A DNA stretch of 64,000 nt from positions 694,001 through 758,000 of the forward strand of contig JAYKKM010000438.1 of assembly GCA_035772405.1 (NCBI GenBank), written 5' to 3'. Position 1 is the stretch's first letter; every line of letters starts with the position of its first letter. The position numbers and the translations under genes are program-made. Origin of the DNA: Chrysogorgia sp. JL179-B06. Lineage: Eukaryota > Cnidaria > Anthozoa > Scleralcyonacea > Chrysogorgiidae. This document shows, in pieces, positions 43,401 to 53,500 of the stretch. The notes beneath the pieces were generated by a model that saw only the letters and a list, made by a program, of their open reading frames with translations, ran no database searches and was not told the origin of the DNA.

Positions 43401-44085
43401 AAACACTTTCAAAGTACTTGGCTTGATTATTCAAGACGATTTGAGGTGGAATTCCCATATAGATGCTATAACTTTGAAAGCAGCTAAAAGGCTCCACATT
43501 CTCCGTGTTTTATGTAAATCTGGCGTGCCGCAGGCCGATCTTGTCACCATTTACATTACATTAATCCGCTCTGTTCTGGAATACTGTTGCTCTGTTTGGA
43601 GCTCTAGCGTTCCACTTTATCTCTCGGTTAAGCTGGAGAAGATCCAGAAGCGTGCTTTACGCATTCTGTTCCCTTTTTATTCATGCTCTACTGCCCTAGA
43701 AGCAACTGCGCTTCCTCGATTGGATGCTCGCCGTGACGAACTCTTGCGTAGGACATTCACTAAAGTTATGAATCCTTCTTCACGTCTTCATTATCTGTTG
43801 CCTCCGACTAGGAATAAATCGCACGGTCGTGTTCTACGTAATTCTGATAGTTTCACCCTTTTCAAATGTAGAACCGACCGGTTTAAAAATAGCTTTTTCC
43901 CATTTCTCTCCTCTATCAGCTAAGGCTAAATTATAATGAGTGTACTGTAGATACTGTTAGGATTAAGGATAATGTAAATATATGTTTAGTTTTGTAAAGA
44001 TACTGTAATTCACCTTTTGGTGCGATGGTATTTCATTAAACCTTTTATTATTATTATTATTATTATAAACAATATTACCTTTTGA
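40437..44085 (+). mobile_element. Full-length CR1-type LINE with intact ORF
   Basis: Inserted in the piggyBac-like element between GACGTCATAAAT and GAAATTGCGGG (continuous as GACGTCACAAATTGCGGG in copy 1 near 7040). Only about 19 bp precede the ATG. The 3' UTR is about 150 bp and ends in a TTATTA repeat. Any target duplication is a few bases (AAAT) at most. Confidence 0.9.
40456..43923 (+). CDS. LINE polyprotein: 2A-like, AP endonuclease, reverse transcriptase
   Basis: 1155 aa, no stops. The N-terminus is hydrophobic (residues 7-22). A 2A-like CVDISPNPGP ends at 113 (canonical DxExNPGP, with Ser instead of Glu). A basic region follows. The APE-type endonuclease occupies about 265-475: NSRSL, ITESWL, IILGDFNC, TSDHSIV. 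The RT occupies about 680-1010: LRPISLTPCLSKVLEDF, ICFLDFSKAFDRI, AGVPQGTKLGPILFL and the active site YVDD. A C-terminal SCSTALEATALPRLDARR block follows. CR1/L2 proteins copy their own RNA at a nicked target. All catalytic motifs are present, so this copy may be competent. Family relative of LINE 1 at 19470. Confidence 0.95.
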   Translation: MADRMQFVLRYILIISTVYYYFNTQIRVISIDKDYYLLGRYGFLPDGVFSGCFVPMFVMRISIHRSGLQSNCKISLAVTRSSKRGGSTCLVLPSQPFVEDLTICVDISPNPGPVILRPPKLADGQFQHIRTQSMGATLTSNINYSRKDLLLIRKCAFTKSFVLPPTVILSIKQNGLFHARGTRSGRLVRLKKIRQMQSNANLYTTRRLKCNVNFIPVRITNNKRFIHRDRRSQQNNLVHIQLSSIMAGSDSSVNGGKRRSSLPSICLLNSRSLLPKIDELSVFLSVYRTEIVVITESWLNSGIDSELLSIEGYNLHRKDRLHCRGGGVCVFTSNKITCKRRLDLEVSEFECLWLWIRPSRLPRPLSGVILCATYNAPGTIAQDEKDISDYIIRTTDSVRNQYPDCGVIILGDFNCLDISDITSNHDLIQVVDLPTRDNNILDLIISNVHSYYSKPITLAPLGTSDHSIVLWSPTVAPPKHTSSVARRYTRSYPRSGLDAFGRWISTHNWFAGNFSESPSVNDLTDTFSTYLISAIDRFFPSKSVRVHNSDKPWITPAIKKSIAARQRAFHSGDLVLCGYYRNKIKVEITKCKKLFYSEKVKHLKLEDCRKWWRLVNKMSGRCNNAAPISIEKNGLVLTDPELAEELNNFFLSVNADIPALDLCYLPSFLPAPEPLPIIQPYEVCKKLAMLNSCKATGPDKIPSRILNEFAFELAEPVAHIFNVSLSSGITPNSWKRSEIIPIPKIQPVTADEDLRPISLTPCLSKVLEDFVVKWLIADVGDKIDPQQFGCLKGSSTTFCLLDMIHNWLQHLDDPGQYLRICFLDFSKAFDRIDHNIVIRKLTLTLGVRRSLIPWICSFLSDRIQSVKVGQSTSNCPITAGVPQGTKLGPILFLIMVNDLASHSNLLVRHWMYVDDITISQSIARNESPLIQDDLNKISSWASTNNMRLNPKKCKELSVSFLRTCPRGLIPPLLINNRPLDRVNTFKVLGLIIQDDLRWNSHIDAITLKAAKRLHILRVLCKSGVPQADLVTIYITLIRSVLEYCCSVWSSSVPLYLSVKLEKIQKRALRILFPFYSCSTALEATALPRLDARRDELLRRTFTKVMNPSSRLHYLLPPTRNKSHGRVLRNSDSFTLFKCRTDRFKNSFFPFLSSIS

Positions 44086-44495
44086 AATTGCGGGCTCATT
44101 TGGAACACGTTTTTAGTAATGGTGGCCTAAATAATAGTGATTTCAAAGCTCAAAATACATACTTCAAAATACCAATTTTTAGTTTTTTTTTACATCGATG
44201 ATCACTTTTGACCCTGAAACTATGCTAAAGAAAATCTAAAAGACGGGGGTGAATTTTCATCGTAGTGGCACTTTAAATATTGAGATCACGTTCAAAATAA
44301 TATACGACGAAGCGGCTGGCTGATTGCCGAATAATTTCTAAGTACATAAACCGTTTTTACGAAGGGTATGCACGTTTTCGTAATATAATAGACATGTATG
44401 TTATGTATTTAGACTCGGTATTCCAAAATTGTTTTCAGAATTGAAATCGAGTAAATATTGGTCGAGATAACGTTCAAAATCTACGTACGACGAAC

Positions 44496-44995
44496 CGGGC
44501 CACTGACCTCTATATATAACTGGACTGCTTGGTCCATTACCAATCACTTACAGAAAGTGTCGTAAAAAGGATGGCGTCAGGTGCAGTCTATTTTTTTCAT
44601 GGTACTGACTACTGGTCATTGGATTGCTAGAGCAAGTTTGTCCAACGACCAATCAAATTTGTTTAAAATGGCGTCAGCTGGAGTCATTTTTCTCGTGTCG
44701 ATACAAACGGCATTTTCCCTCTTCAAAAACGAGACTTGACACAAAACCTTGTAGCAGATGTTCTTTATGACCAAAAAACTTTCCATTAAATTCTAAAAGC
44801 CTTCAACACTAGTTGTCAACACTCGGAGGACGTATGAAATGAAATTATTTTCGGTTGTATGACATTTTATCTCTTATCCTCAGGTAAGATATAAAGTGCG
44901 AACTTGTTGCTTTTGTTCTTGAAGGTTGATTATCTATAGAAACTTTTTGCAGAAAAGAGAATGCTGAATAGATATTAGATACACGTTTACCCACA
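44496..44995. mobile_element. CACTGACCTCTATATA MITE, copy 2, right-truncated
   Basis: The left end CACTGACCTCTATATATAAC is followed by sequence closely matching 4640-5100 (ACTACTGGTCATTGGATTGC, CTTCAACACTAGTTGTCAAC). It has no right inverted repeat. Confidence 0.8.
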
Positions 44996-45039
44996 TTGTT
45001 GTTTGACTAAAGGTTTATTTTTATCATTTAGTTCCCTCT

Positions 45040-45145
45040 GAAAAGGCTCATTTTTCCTCCGTTCAAGAGGCTCATTTCTCCTTCGTTCAAGAGGCTTATT
45101 TTGTTTCCTCCGAAGCGGCTCATTTTGTTTCCTCCGAAGAGGGTC
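45040..45145. repeat. Minisatellite with GAGGCTCATTT..CCTCCG units
   Basis: Four to five imperfect units of about 25-30 bp containing GGCTCATTT and TCCTCCGAAG/TTCGTTCAAG. Confidence 0.75.
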
Positions 45146-45157
45146 ATCATTTTCTGC

Positions 45158-45523
45158 TCACCAATGTACAGGTTCGCTGTGGGTTTCAGAAATTAGTTCA
45201 ATCTTCTCAAACACGTATTGGCTCGACTGGATAAATCGACGAAAGACTTTAAAGAGATTTTGAAAACCTTTTGTCACCATTCCAACGACTTCGAACAACT
45301 TACGAAAACTGTGGTACATCACACTTGAAAATTGAGTGAAGTTCATGCTCAAAATACTTACCAAAATGAAATTTGTAATCCGTTGAATTCGAACGTAGTT
45401 TCGAAAACCGCATGCCTCGGTAATTTTGAGAATAGCCTGGGTACGAGGTTGATCGCTTTCCTTCTGCTGTGATTTGATTGGCTCCGAAAGCTAACAAACA
45501 AACCTAAAAAGCACGCGTGATGA
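45158..45523. other. No gene recognised; small MITE-end fragment at 45436-45456
   Basis: CCTGGGTACGAGGTTG is the inverse of the CAACCTCGTACCCAGG family end. Nothing else is recognised. Confidence 0.4.
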
Positions 45524-46832
45524 TCCCAGAGGTTCTACGCCGCCGCCCCCCCCCCCCGAAAACCGGCGAGAGAACCTCTGGTCTTACGGGCAAGCAATCT
45601 CACTTTCGTGTTGCATTAATCTAATTAAAACTTAACCAATCAAAAAACATTTCGAAAGTTGATCGGATCTAATTAGGGAGTGGTGGGGTTAGACAATTTC
45701 ACAAGTAAACAATAATCGACAACAAATCTCTTCGATTCTAAGATTATGGAAAAGACTATCCTAGGTTCTACTACGCAAAACACAAAGGAATAGTTTCCAT
45801 CGCAAATTCCTTGCTCTTCGATGTTACCTCCAGTCAGACTAGCAGTAGTGATTCCTTTAGCTCGTAACTGTCGAATGTGTGAATCAACTAAGGAGTTTAA
45901 CTCTTTCCCGACCGGCGCAGTTAAAACGGGTCATTGAAGACTCGCAAAGTCGTCAATCGAAAAACACGGCACACGGTAACGCAAGATTAAAAATTGAAAT
46001 TCGACAAGCGCCAGGAACATGAAATCCACGCACACGCCAAGTTTGATTTGATTTCATAAACAACTCTGCGATTGGTGGCATTTTGAGTTTTCAAGATGCT
46101 ATGCGGGCGTGCAAGATGGCCTTTTCTAGAAAAATGTAAATTTTTCAACCTGATTTAACATAATGTGTTTTGTTCGGGAAATTTAAAAGCACAAGTAAAA
46201 GCCGGTTTATTGGGCTTTCATAAAATGTATAGCTTTCGCAACAGTTATGGTTATTTCAAGAGATATCAATAGAACAACGTGGTCGTTCAATTTTTGATGT
46301 TTTTCAGCCGTAGGGAAAGAGTTAATGGACATACGACATCAGAATGGGGTCAACATACTGTAATGCTAGAATAGACAGTTCTCTACAAATGTCTGGCACG
46401 CTTTGAAAAATCAATGATTTTCTATGGAACATACATAAATCGACGGGACGTATCCGCAATTCTACCAACTGGCCATCGACGGGACGTATTGTCGATTTAT
46501 GTATGCCAGAAGGGCCTCCTTCTGCGACGGTTAAGGGATTTAATTTCAGGAAAACGTCTCGGAAGAACGACCGATAAAACGTCATCCAAAAGCGCTTTGT
46601 CCATATTCTAATTTTATCCTGCTTTGAGTCTTCGACAAAGAATCTTGAGACAATATAATTTTCACGCTTCTCCGCACGGGTAATTCGTTATTTCATCCAA
46701 CCCCCCATTCTATTATTGAGCCAATCACAAAACGACGCCAAGATCTGGACCTAGCAATCTTATTGGTTTGGAGCGAAAATGGCCCGTGCGACCAGAGGTT
46801 CTCTCACCGCTTTCGGGGCGTAAAACCTCTGG
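45524..46832. mobile_element. Non-coding element with CCCAGAGGTTYTACGCC ends
   Basis: The left 65 bp (CCCAGAGGTTCTACGCC, then a C12 run, GAGAGAACCTCTGGTC and ACGGGC) is matched in inverse at 46775-46832 (GAGAGAACCTCTGGTC, CGGGC). The interior has an inverted ATCGACGGGACGTAT pair near 46438 and 46474. No ORF is supported. Confidence 0.7.
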
Positions 46833-46860
46833 GACCAGGGTAGTGATAGCAATGTATCTA

Positions 46861-47075
46861 CAGAGTGTCCCCAAAAAAGGCTACCTTTTCAAATTCAAAT
46901 GAGCGTGTTAATTCAAACAACCTATTGTGTTTAATATCCCATGTGTATAAAACTGTGTGTTTTTACGCATTCGTAGTTCAAAAGCGACAATGAATTTCAA
47001 AGAACTGCAATAGGTTGCTTGAATTAACATGCTCATTTGAATTTGAAAAGGTAGCCTTTTTTTTGGGACACCCTG
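46861..47075. mobile_element. mariner-type MITE
   Basis: TA at 46859-46860 and 47076-47077. Ends CAGRGTGTCCC..AAAAAAGG with inverse arms continuing through CTACCTTTTCAAATTCAAAT, about 68 bp. CAGGGTGTCCC-type ends are typical of Tc1/mariner elements. Confidence 0.9.
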
Positions 47076-47343
47076 TATATACGAAAACCCGTCAGAGACT
47101 GCATGCGTCCAAATTTAAGAATAATCAATGAGGGAATTGCGTACGACGCTCGTAACAAACGAAGATGTTAGTTCAACATGAGATTTTATAATCAATATAA
47201 ATTTTATTAAACTAAAGCCTATAACAATACATTTGAAAAACGATCAACTTATAAGTACATATTTTTAGGATTTACTTTTACTAACTATTGGATACTTCGA
47301 ATTCAAATTGTATAAACCGTTGATTCAGGAGAGTTCGAATTGT

Positions 47344-50300
47344 TTAACGCAAATAAAAAACTTCAATTTCAGTTGCGAGAAAGTTATAATTTCCAGCCAA
47401 AAGTGCTTTGGTTTTTGCATTTCCGTAATCATAGCCTGTCGGAGTTTTGTAGCCGTGACCAAAGTTGGTATAAGAACCGGAAGTAGTATGAGCGTTGTCT
47501 CGGATGTACAAATCATGGCCACCTCCGAATGTTGGACCGTAACCGGGGTTCTGGTAGATGGCATTCCCTTGGTTCTTGTAAATGGGAGACTTGAATGGCT
47601 TCAGCTTGTCCTTGTTACGTAGCGAAAACAGGAAAGAGTTCGTAGTTTGTTTGTAACCAGTTGTTCCTAGAAAGAAACGGAATTAAGATCATGATACGGA
47701 CAGCTTTGAACGAACTTCTACCTATAGTCACCTAAGAAATTTCGAGATCAAATTCTAATGTTATATTTACTATAGCAGGATTTTGTATTGTTTATATGCA
47801 TACAGTGTTTTATGTATAAAACCGAAGAGTTTCCGAATTCCGATAAATAACATAATGAATATCAAATCAAATGTCTTCTTATATGAAAATGAGAATAGCA
47901 TTAATTTATACCAATGATTGTTCAGAAATCGAGGAATTCAAATAACAAAGTCGTATTTCGTAGACCGAAAAACAGCCTCCAACGAGATAGCGAGCGCGCT
48001 ATGCATGGTTCTTTAAGCTAAAGTAGAAACGTAACGTTTTGCAGCTGCAGGGCAATGCGCGATCGGATTGGCAAATTACAGCGTGATCAATGGACAGCGG
48101 AATTATTTTACCTATAATTATATTATTGGACTAACGAGCAGGGGCAGTTTGTAAATTAAATGGATTATATTAGTCACTTTCAAAGTCGTATTTATTTTAT
48201 GCCAAAAAAGCCACGTCCGATTGCATTTCTCTCGGTAGTAATTTTCCCTGAAACACGTATATGTAATTCATATTCAAACCTCCCCATGCAATATCGGAGT
48301 ATCCACCAAAGATGTAATATCCCACTCGGACAATTGTCACCGTTGGTCCTTTGTAATCACATCTTGAATGAAAGTCGCCACTTCTCCATCCATCGCGGGA
48401 AGCTCGGTAGCAAAGACGCCAATCACTTTCGTCATCTAGCCATTGCTGAAGTTCCTTGATGTATTCAAGTTTTCCATCCAGGATATAGGATGAGTAGAGA
48501 GCATCTTAAAGAAAAATAACTTAAACATAACATAAATACAAGGACCTAAACTAAAGTATGTTCTATAAAATCCTTTGAAAGGAAACACAAGATATAGACA
48601 GCCAAACTAAAAGTAATCAACCAAAAATCTAACTTTCATGCATTTGAGTTTTGAATCATGAAAATATAGATAAATGATACCTTTTTGATCACACACAAGT
48701 CCACCATATCCATTTCTGCAAGCACATTTGAAACCACCTTCTTTATCATTGGAACAAATGCCGCCATTTTTGCAGGGAGAAACTTCACAAGGCGAAACTA
48801 TTAAAAATACACACGTTAATATTGTACTGCACTTCCACAGAGTAGAAATACGTGTACGCAACAACCTCTAGCATGACGCATGGTAATACTACAATGGGTT
48901 CATGTGGCCCTTTTAATACATGGCAAATGATATGCCTACTAAACTATTAAAAAACAGACGTTAATTTTCTACTAACTTTTATCAATTTAGAGAAGTAATT
49001 AGCTAAAAATACTCACTTTTCTTTGAACAATCAGATCCTTTGTAACCATCGCGACACTCGCACTCGAAACACTTCAGTCCATCGTCTGAGCAATTACCAC
49101 CATTTTTACATGGCTGACTGTCGCAAGGTCGGACTAGAAAATTTGAAAGAAGACACATTAATAGCAATTTTAAAATTTAAAATATGAGAAGTCAGATAAT
49201 TAGTGTGTTTCTACTTTCCCGTACGTATTTATTTTAAACGTGATTTTTCTGCCCGCATTTTACTTTAAAAATACAAGTAGCTAACGTTGCGTGCAGGAAT
49301 AGATATCAAAATTGCTATGACAATTTTCGAAAAATTGATGAGGTCATTTAGTCCAGAATGACCACGCCCAACCAGTTCACAGCTGAAAATAGTAATCGCT
49401 AGAAAGTATATTTTAAAATAACGTTGCACAGAAAGATTGAGAACTAGTTGTTAGAGAGTTAATACGAAGGTTAAAAGGAGGGTTAATTTTAGGATCAGGG
49501 AATAATATAAAGGTTTGATTTTGGGTTATTTTTCAAACCCTTAAAATCCTCCTAACCTCAATTTTTTATTGTCTTATTTGGAAGAACTTTTAAAATAAGT
49601 AACTTCTTAGCTTTCTTTTTGAAATATATGTCAGTTTGTTTGATATGCAAATGTCCGCAACTTACGTCACGTGGATAAGGAGTTATCAGAGAATGATATA
49701 TCTTTGCGTTCATCAAATAAAAACATTAAAGTGTGAATAACACGTGTGCATGTTTCTCCCACAACACCAAACGTCTCGATTTTAAATGATTTCGTTCGAG
49801 AATGAGATACTCATTTAATTAATTTACACTCATGTAATTAACACTCATTTAATTAATTCACTCATTTAATTAATTCTCCAATAAGTCATTATGCATGTGT
49901 GACGTACATTCCAGACATTTCAGTTTCATATCAAGCAAACTGATATATCTGAAAAAGAAAGCGAAGAAACGAAAATCTTCAAAAGAAGTTACTTTATCAT
50001 TTTAAAAGTTCTTCCAAATCAGACAAACAATTTGAGTTTATTTTGAGTTTCAAACCCTTACCGTAATATTAACCCTCATACTAACAATCTCCATAAAAGG
50101 CTGGAGAGACAACCTGCGCTTTGTAGTTTCTGTAACAGAGCCGTTCTTCGAGGGCTAAAGAACACGAAAAACCTTCGACAACCGATTAATTTTAGCATCT
50201 TAAAAATTCAAAGAAAGATATTCTCTGTCGAAAGATATTTCCGATCTCAAAGAGATCCGAAGGTGCTCTCTCCAATAAGGCGACGTAAGCTACTTCCGGC

Positions 50301-52600
50301 TTCAATTTCAAGAGTAGTAACCCAAAACTACTAACGAATAATTTCCCAACGCAACCGGAATCAGACATAATTTGACGCTACTCTGGCTTTAAAACGTTTT
50401 TTGGACGTAACTTTAAAAGTTGCGTAAAAGACATATTAAACAAAGCGTAATAGAGATCAACAGCAATTCATCTACCCCATTTTTAAAGACTGGAATAATT
50501 TAGTATTAGACGTTGTCTGGAGGCTTGGCATATCAATAGCGCCAACGCCCCATTGAATCGCAATGCGGCGGTATATCACGAGAACCAATTATTTGCATCT
50601 TGTTAATAAATAACGTCATCATCGGTTCTATGAGGGTATAAATAGGGATCCTAACCTACAACTATTAAATCATGCCCGAAACGACTAGTTTTCTGTGTTT
50701 CCACAGAAATCGTAAAATTAGGGCTATTTGGTCATATTTAAGATATATATCGGTAACGAAATCAAAAACTGTGAAAGAACTATTTTGACGTCCTCTAAAA
50801 CAGTGGAAGGTTCATATGAACATTAAGAGAATGTTACTTAATCATTGCTATATATTATATACCTAATTATTTGTACCTCGTTTCTCGCACAGCAATCCTC
50901 CATATTTCTCTGAACATTCACAGGTGAATGTTCCATCCTCTTTCTCTACGCATTTTCCAGAATTCCGACATGGCAATGCTTCACATGGAGTCACTGGAAA
51001 ATTATATATAAACTGGTTACAACTGGCCAGAAAAGCTAATTTAATGAATATAAAAGAATATTTAATTTGGGTTCTATTGTGAAAGAGGTCTATATAGTTA
51101 TCATGTATGCTCTATGTCATGCAATAATCGTCAATGGTGTCATCGAAACCAATAGATCAGAGACTTTTCGACGACTGGTATTCGTAATTACTCGAGGTCA
51201 CATAACAGCTGAATTCAAATGGAACATTCAATGTGTATAATAGGAAAATCATCGTTTTGTCCCGGTGCATAAGTGCAGTTAACGGAAAGCCATGCAAGCT
51301 TGAAAATATCGGTCCGATATTTCGTTGTATTGATTTACCTTACCCTCGTTCAATAAGCTGTAAGCAATACCTTTTTGACCGCAGTCAAATCCTTTGTACC
51401 CAGGTGAGCATGAACACTTGGGGTAACTGCCATTTATAGATTCACCTCCGTTCTGGCAAGCATCCTCGAGCTCAGCTTGCCATTCGTGTGCTAAATCAAC
51501 GATATAATAATAGAAAACCATTGCATTAAATGACATGAAACACTATACTGATATCAAAGACTGAACAACTGGATTGAATGTGTTTGACCTCTTGCGAAAC
51601 GTATACCAGTATTTATTATTACACATGCTAAAATAAATTGCAGGATATGTGGATGGCATGGCGGCGAGTTATATTAGGCCGTGAATAAAATCGGCGAAGA
51701 CTGACATACCCGTCCGTCTTCACAATGATGCAGTTCTATGTGGAGCTTTTTATTTACCGAAGAAACCGAGTGGAATTCGGCTCTGCCGGCAATGATAATG
51801 GAATCTTTCATCTTTGACACAACATCAACAATTAAACAATTTAATATTATAACCAACACACTACGCTGCATATTCTTGCCGTAAAGGTCCAAAGAACATA
51901 TCGACTGAGTAAGACGAAAATTTCTACCTCTCGACTTACCTGCACAGTGCAGAAAAAGAACGATGCCCAACACTTCAAGACTGAATAACTTGGTAGTGAA
52001 CATTTTCCAGTCGGAATTTGCCAGAATAAAGCCTGTGAAGAAAGTATATATAGCATTGTACATATGCGAGTATTTTGTTACGAACACGGAGTGGAACGAT
52101 TTAAGAAATAAAAATATAGCTTCCATGAGCACTAAAACATTTTCCTCGACATAGTATGTCATCACGAACAGCAAGTGTAAATGCAAAATATTCAATAATT
52201 CCTCATTATTTGTGAATTATTTGAGAACACGGACGTCTTGCAATCAGAAGTAAATGCGTAAGTACAAGTATAGAAGAAAGAATTCGAAACGATTGAGAAC
52301 GTGCGAACGCATGGTGTTGCTCTTGGGGAAAGGCGTAGTTTGAGATAACATAGCTGAGAAAACGTCTTTGAAAAACGCCTTGATTTATCTAGTCAGGAAT
52401 TATCAACTGGCAAGTAAAAACAACAAATAAAACATTCACTCTCGAAGAAAACATTCAATGCCGAATCAGTCAACACTAAACTACATAACCTTGTTATAAG
52501 ATAGAAAGTGAGAACATGATGATACCTTAACAGAAGGTTCTCCGACAGTCGCTTATACTTCCAGCTGCAGGGTTTCGACGGCTCTTCCTCTTGCGTTTAA
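47344..52600 (-). CDS. Secreted EGF/TLDc-domain protein, gene B (7 coding exons)
   Basis: Coding exons in translation order: 52003-51940, 51490-51371, 50993-50877, 49133-49017, 48797-48681, 48504-48280, 47666-47344. The lengths (64, 120, 117, 117, 117, 225, 323) equal those of gene A exactly, giving 360 aa. Domains: signal peptide, four EGF modules, TLDc. Differences from gene A are scattered substitutions (for example CSNDKEGGF for CSIDKEGGF, CSCSPGY for CLCSPGY), with no disabling change seen. 5' UTR exon near 52600-52528 ending AAG/GTATCA; TATA at 52624-52632. Intron sequences are also homologous, so the whole locus was duplicated head-to-tail. Confidence 0.87.
49556..50026. mobile_element. 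piggyBac-like MITE copy in gene B intron
   Basis: Arms read GTCTTATTTGGAAGAACTTTT at the left and AAAGTTCTTCCAAATCAGAC at the right, with TGATATGCAAATGTCCG and TGACGTACATTCC inside. Absent from the matching place in gene A (near 34820), where CAAACCCTTACC is continuous. The terminal AGTGCC is lost. Confidence 0.7.
50515..50625 (+). pseudogene. Deleted remnant of the Penelope-like fragment in gene B
   Basis: CTGGAGGCTTGGC, AGCGCCAACGCCCCATTGAA and AACGTCATCATCGGTTCTAT match 35608-35725. Confidence 0.8.
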
Positions 52601-52623
52601 AGAGTGAAGTTATATGCACGCGT

Positions 52624-52632
52624 CTTTTATAG
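52624..52632 (-). promoter_or_regulatory. TATA box of gene B
   Basis: CTATAAAAG on the minus strand, at the same position as in gene A. Confidence 0.6.
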
Positions 52633-53234
52633 TTTCAGTTATACGTTAATTAATGATTGTATAATCTAATTCCCTTGTTAATATGAGGAATGGCAAACTT
52701 GTACTATAAAAATTAACATATGAAAGTTTAAATCATTTCAAAGGTCGAACTTTCCATAAACCAAAATAAATGGATTGAACGTTGATAAAAGATAACCGAC
52801 TGAACTTCAAAAGTCTTGATGTTTGAAGCGGGCTTTAGTTTCCTAAGCATATGACGTTTTAGTCTAATTTCTGAGCTTAAACGAGTTCTGATTGGCTGAC
52901 TAGCGCGGTGACTATCACATCACTAGAAATCATACTTTAAAAAGTGTTTTTTTGGAGTTATTCGTTCCAGTCCCCTCTCGGAATCATCATTTTGATATAT
53001 GGTTTATAAAACATGACGAATTTTTTTACAAAATGGCGACTACACTATTTTAACTAATAAATCGTCGAGATGGTTCAAAAACTTAGCAGAAATTAGACAA
53101 TTAGAAATTTCTCTCATGATAAAAATGGTTTATTTACAGTTAAAACATTTACTCGACTTTCACGCTCAACGCGATCATCAGAATAAAAATGACTACCTGA
53201 AAACAAGGGTTAAGTACCTAAAACCTAAGGCTAT

Positions 53235-53500
53235 TTACATAAAATTTGTTGTCGTGTCTATATTTAGATATAAGTTCAGATCTTTGTTTAGAAGGAACCG
53301 TTTGTCTGCGTTCAGAATACAAAGTTTTTTGGAGGTGCATAAATTACAGCTATTACTGCCGCTATTACACGGTTTTGCATGTTTTAGAATTGACCAATTA
53401 ATTGAATATGCGCAATGTTTCTCTTTTAAATGGCAGATATCATGTATCTTCGTTGCATGCTTCTTGTGCTTGAATGACATCTTGTGATTGTTTAAACGGA
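53235..53500 (-). pseudogene. Penelope-like element, GIY-YIG C-terminal fragment
   Basis: The minus frame holds FKHKKHATKIHDICHLKEK, YSINWSILKHAKPC and CNLCTSKKLCIL, the conserved C-terminal block of Penelope nucleases (compare SIKW and CNLC at 62140-62340). No nuclease core. Confidence 0.7.

Larger units (their letters stand above)
40073..44272. mobile_element. piggyBac-like element copy 2, interrupted by a LINE
   Basis: TTAA at 40069-40072 and 44273-44276. Ends AGTGCCACTACGATCAAATT and the inverse. Homologous to 6143-7208 outside the LINE. It lacks the MITE that interrupts copy 1. Confidence 0.85.

Noticed and set aside
46322..46611. Overlapping frames on both strands in the CCCAGAGG element
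   Set aside because: They lie over an inverted ATCGACGGGACGTAT pair and have no protein features.
53116..53487. 123-codon plus-strand frame
   Set aside because: It is the antisense of the Penelope nuclease fragment.
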